A DNA stretch of 64,000 nucleotides from contig OY759266.1 in the NCBI GenBank assembly GCA_963662155.1, positions 7,705,526 through 7,769,525 on the forward strand, given 5' to 3'. The DNA is from Lamellibrachia columna. Taxonomy: Eukaryota > Annelida > Polychaeta > Sabellida > Siboglinidae. Of this stretch, positions 61,473 to 64,000 are shown piece by piece. Position numbers and translations under genes: made by a program. The first letter of the stretch is position 1. The number at the start of each line of letters is the position of its first letter. The notes under the pieces are model-generated. The model saw only the letters and a list, made by a program, of their open reading frames with translations, made no database searches and was not told where the DNA came from.

Positions 61473-64000
61473 CTGCAAAAGAATAAAGACAAATATAAGA
61501 CTTAATTTTGATACTGTAACATGAATATTCAAGAGATGAAAAGTAATAAATCCTGTTAACTTTTACAGCAAACAAGTATCTAATAACTATTCCACTTATC
61601 ACTATATGTACATAAAGGCTTTCAAAGTAAATAATTTCATATCACCATAAAAGATACAGCAACTCAATTATTCATCACATTTTGCCTGCCGTACCTGTCT
61701 CTGTATTAATGGCAATCATGTTATCATTTCTACCGACTGCTAGTTGTCAGCATTTTTGTTTGATCAACAGATATGCCATTTCGCATGGATTACCCATATT
61801 CAATATGGTTTTTGGCAATTATAGGAGGAATTCCATGCATATCCTGTATTTATATGGATTCGTTTCAAATTTATTTATTCTGGCAAAACCTAGCAGATGT
61901 TGTCTTAGTTTAATGTAGGTATATTTCATAGCCTGGTAGATGGCGACACTTGAACTGCTTAGGAAATAAATAGTTAACTAGGCAGATTTCCAATGAAACT
62001 GATTTCGTTTGATGAAGGTATATTTCATACCACTGATAGATGGCGACACTCAACTTGAATTTGAATGATATACGCTGATTAACCAATCAAATTTTTTATA
62101 CTGATTCATACAGATTTTGAAGTAAAAAATTTGGATTTCAACAACAACAAAAACAACAAAAACAGCATGCCTGGATCAGTGAATAACTAATCAGTCACCA
62201 GCATGAAAATTGGCAGAAGATTCTACTTGAAAGGTGAGTACCTCCTCATCATGCCTGACAAGACCCGTGAACTTTGACCCAGGGCTTCATTGGTGTCACG
62301 TAACTGAATCACACAGTAAATCAACAAGATCACAAATGTATTCAGAAATAAGACATATTTGTAGCAACACATCTAAAAAAAACTTATTTGACATATGTAT
62401 GCCAAATTTTGGTTTTATTTCACATGCAACAATTCTGACAATGACTATTTCGTTGGATGTGTGAAACTAGATGTAGCTAAAAATGTATGCGAGAAATTAT
62501 CCAGTAATTAATAATAATAATTAACTTCTTAATCGTGAACAAAAGTCATTATCAGAACGAGGGACAACCGAAGATTTATGGTGGAAATGCAATTTGGAAT
62601 AAATGTAAAGTTTTTTCGGAGGGTAGCTAAAGTTTCAGATGTTTTTCAAGGTGATGGGGAGTTCATTCCAGACCCTAGGCCCAGTGACAGAGAAAAAACG
62701 TTTGCTCAAGTTAAGTGTAGTTTTAGGAAAAATAAGTTGTGAAATGGACGATCTGAGCTGCCTAGGGATATTTGAAAGATGCAGGAGACTAGCCAATTAG
62801 AGTGGTTGTAGTGTAGATAGAGCACGGTATGTAAGAGTTTAAAATTGATTTGATAGGTAAGGGGTAGTCAGTGTAACTGTGTAAGTAGGGGTAGTGATGG
62901 TGAAAACTGAGGCACTCTGAGAACCACACATGCCAGACAATTTTGTACTCGTTGGAGTTTAGCTAAGTCTCTTTTAGCAACATTGTTTAGTAGTGAATTA
63001 CAACAGTCAAGGTGGCTACTAATTAGTGCTGTCGATATTGTTTTAGACTCAGATAAAGATATGTGATGCTGAATACGACGGAGTATATTGTACAAACAGC
63101 ATTTGCATACTTGAGAAATATGCTGGCGAACGTTGAAGTCACTGTCAAAGACAACACCAAGATTACAAATGGTATCTGATGGGAATGTATCACTGCCAAG
63201 CAGTTTAACTGGAAAATGGTTGATGACCCTATTTCGTTATTGCCTAATGCCAACGATAATAAGGTGTGTTTTATCTGGGTTAAGCTTCAGCTTACTTGAT
63301 TCCATCCAAAACAAGACTTAACAACACTTAACATAAGTATCCATGCATAATACGCCCCCAAGTATAATATTTTCTGCTAAAATCTAACAGTATCTCTATA
63401 TTACCATGTACAATATGCACCCAAGCTTTTTAGCCACAATTCCTGGTTCCCCTGCTTCTGATAGGTTGGTTGAAGCCATTGATCTCTACAAATTATATGA
63501 CATTGTATTGGAGATGAATATATATATGATTACCTGAAGGCAGCGGCCACCAACTTACTTCATCCCGAAAATATATGATAATAGATATTAGCACCATGTC
63601 CATTATGGAATGATATTTTTTATGAATTCAATTCTACATTTGGTTGGAATTATTTTTTTAGTACAATTACCATGTATAATACCTGGACTTTTAAGTAAAA
63701 AATTATGGGAAAAAATTTGTTTTATACACAGAAACTTACAATAGGCATTTCAAGCACAGTTTTCAAGAACAAAACTGAAACATAATACCGACAAATACCG
63801 ACAAATACCGACAAATGCGGTTCTGGTTTCAAGTGAAATTCTATGAAGTAACAATTATCTTTCAAAATGCTGCAAACATGATAATTCTAAGACATCATGT
63901 TGCTAGAAAACCACTTCAAATGGTTAACAAAAATCAACCCATAGTTCCCAAACACTCTTCAGTGTGCATAATCTTTCCTTACCCGATTTCTTGACCTCTG
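61376..64000 (-). CDS. VTI1A: VTI1A, Golgi/endosomal Qb-SNARE, last three coding exons (3' partial gene)
   Basis: Vesicle-fusion SNARE of the trans-Golgi and endosomes, anchored in the membrane by its C-terminus. Exons: 64000-63983 (partial, QRSRNR, donor GTAAGG), 62303-62242 (acceptor ATTCAG, donor GTACTC) and 61472-61376 (acceptor TTGCAG, stop TAG). The joined protein reads QRSRNR, LRDTNEALGQSSRVLSGM, MRRMIQNRIFL, then an uncharged hydrophobic span of about 20 residues and the tail TRRRS. This follows the vertebrate VTI1A end (QRARERLRETDANLGKSS, RRIIQNRILL, transmembrane segment, short basic tail) almost position by position. VTI1B differs clearly in this region. The SNARE central glutamine layer and the N-terminal three-helix domain lie beyond base 64000. 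A decayed LINE sits in the intron 62304-63982. Phases match at both junctions (0, then 2). The gene lies upstream of TCF in the same orientation. Confidence 0.93.
61473..62241 (-). other. VTI1A: VTI1A last intron
   Basis: 769 bp, GT-AG (donor GTACTC, acceptor TTTTGCAG). It contains two copies of GGTATATTTCATA...TAGATGGCGACACT exactly 100 bp apart. A plus-strand frame at 61682-61918 is not accepted. Confidence 0.75.
62242..62303 (-). CDS. VTI1A: VTI1A penultimate exon (end of SNARE motif)
   Basis: 62 nt: 20 codons plus AG of an Arg codon that is completed by the first base of the last exon. It encodes LRDTNEALGQSSRVLSGMM, the C-terminal heptads of the SNARE helix. Acceptor is GATTCAG, donor GTACTC. 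Confidence 0.9.
62560..63310 (-). mobile_element. Decayed LINE 3' end inside a VTI1A intron
   Basis: Read with frameshifts, the minus strand gives ICNLGVVFDSDFNV, then ISTALISSHLDCCNSLLNN and LAKLQRVQNCLA, then TGPRVWNELPI near 62650-62690. This order (LGV.FD, SRLDYCNSLL, LQRVQNAAARL, LWNSLP) is the C-terminal part of the RT polyprotein of L2/CR1-like LINEs. It lies in intron 62304-63982 in the same orientation as VTI1A. Confidence 0.7.
63983..64000 (-). CDS. VTI1A: VTI1A internal exon, cut by window edge
   Basis: Six codons, QRSRNR, followed by donor GTAAGG at 63982-63977. It is accepted because its phase and residues continue directly into LRDTNEALGQ of the next exon, as in other VTI1A proteins. 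On its own it would be too short to call. Confidence 0.75.

Noticed and set aside
61682..61918. 78-codon plus frame with a hydrophobic start
   Set aside because: Its start is TTG, it lies inside a VTI1A intron on the other strand, and it has no further support.

Overview
This is a non-bacterial, intron-rich, AT-rich animal genome window. It holds long microsatellites, many minisatellites, decayed LINEs and DNA transposons, and genes split into short exons with GT-AG introns. Most long open frames in it are repeat artefacts. The real genes appear only when short exons are joined by splice sites and reading phase. The residues of the TCF/LEF N-terminus fit a protostome, probably a lophotrochozoan such as a marine mollusc; this is inference, not proof.

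Two host genes are recognisable, both on the minus strand. (1) The first three coding exons of a TCF/LEF (pangolin) Wnt transcription factor lie at 39865-39722, 39616-39547 and 34712-34615. Its third intron runs off the left edge of the window, so bases 1-34614 are intron. (2) The last three coding exons of VTI1A, a Golgi/endosomal Qb-SNARE, lie at 64000-63983 (partial), 62303-62242 and 61472-61376. In human, VTI1A lies directly upstream of TCF7L2 in the same orientation, so this window shows the same gene pair about 21.5 kb apart. That is a good case for very old conserved microsynteny.

Layout. 1-34.6 kb: TCF intron 3, with minisatellites (31 bp at 5.8 kb, 30 bp at 9.06 kb), a decayed LINE (12.4-14.8 kb), a tRNA-type SINE remnant carrying a CTCF-like motif (19.3 kb), a CpG-rich block (20.5 kb), a 131-bp tandem duplication (27.6 kb) and a nearly intact CR1-type LINE (29.3-33.7 kb). 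The two CR1 ORFs are joined by a perfect -1 slippery heptamer. 34.7-39.5 kb: intron 2, with a decayed DNA-element-like repeat. 39.9-44.5 kb: the upstream side of TCF, with promoter-like CpG-rich blocks, a long hairpin, two unassigned candidate first exons and a pair of TCF-type sites. 45.3-53 kb: a concentration of satellites, long (TA)n tracts, a MITE with repeated subterminal motifs, a hammerhead-like Penelope relic, an RTE fragment and a 159-bp array derived from the 3' end of a MULE. 53-55.3 kb: the MULE transposase itself (FLYWCH plus MULE domains, one intron, one in-frame stop). 55.3-61.3 kb: mostly unassigned intergenic sequence with 45-bp and 71-bp arrays. 61.4-64 kb: the VTI1A 3' end, with a LINE relic in its intron.

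The strongest hunt results are the VTI1A-TCF pair, the UUUAAAC-UAG junction between the two ORFs of the CR1 element, the MITE with eight GGGGC/GCCCC motif copies, and the paired TCF-type sites upstream of the TCF gene.
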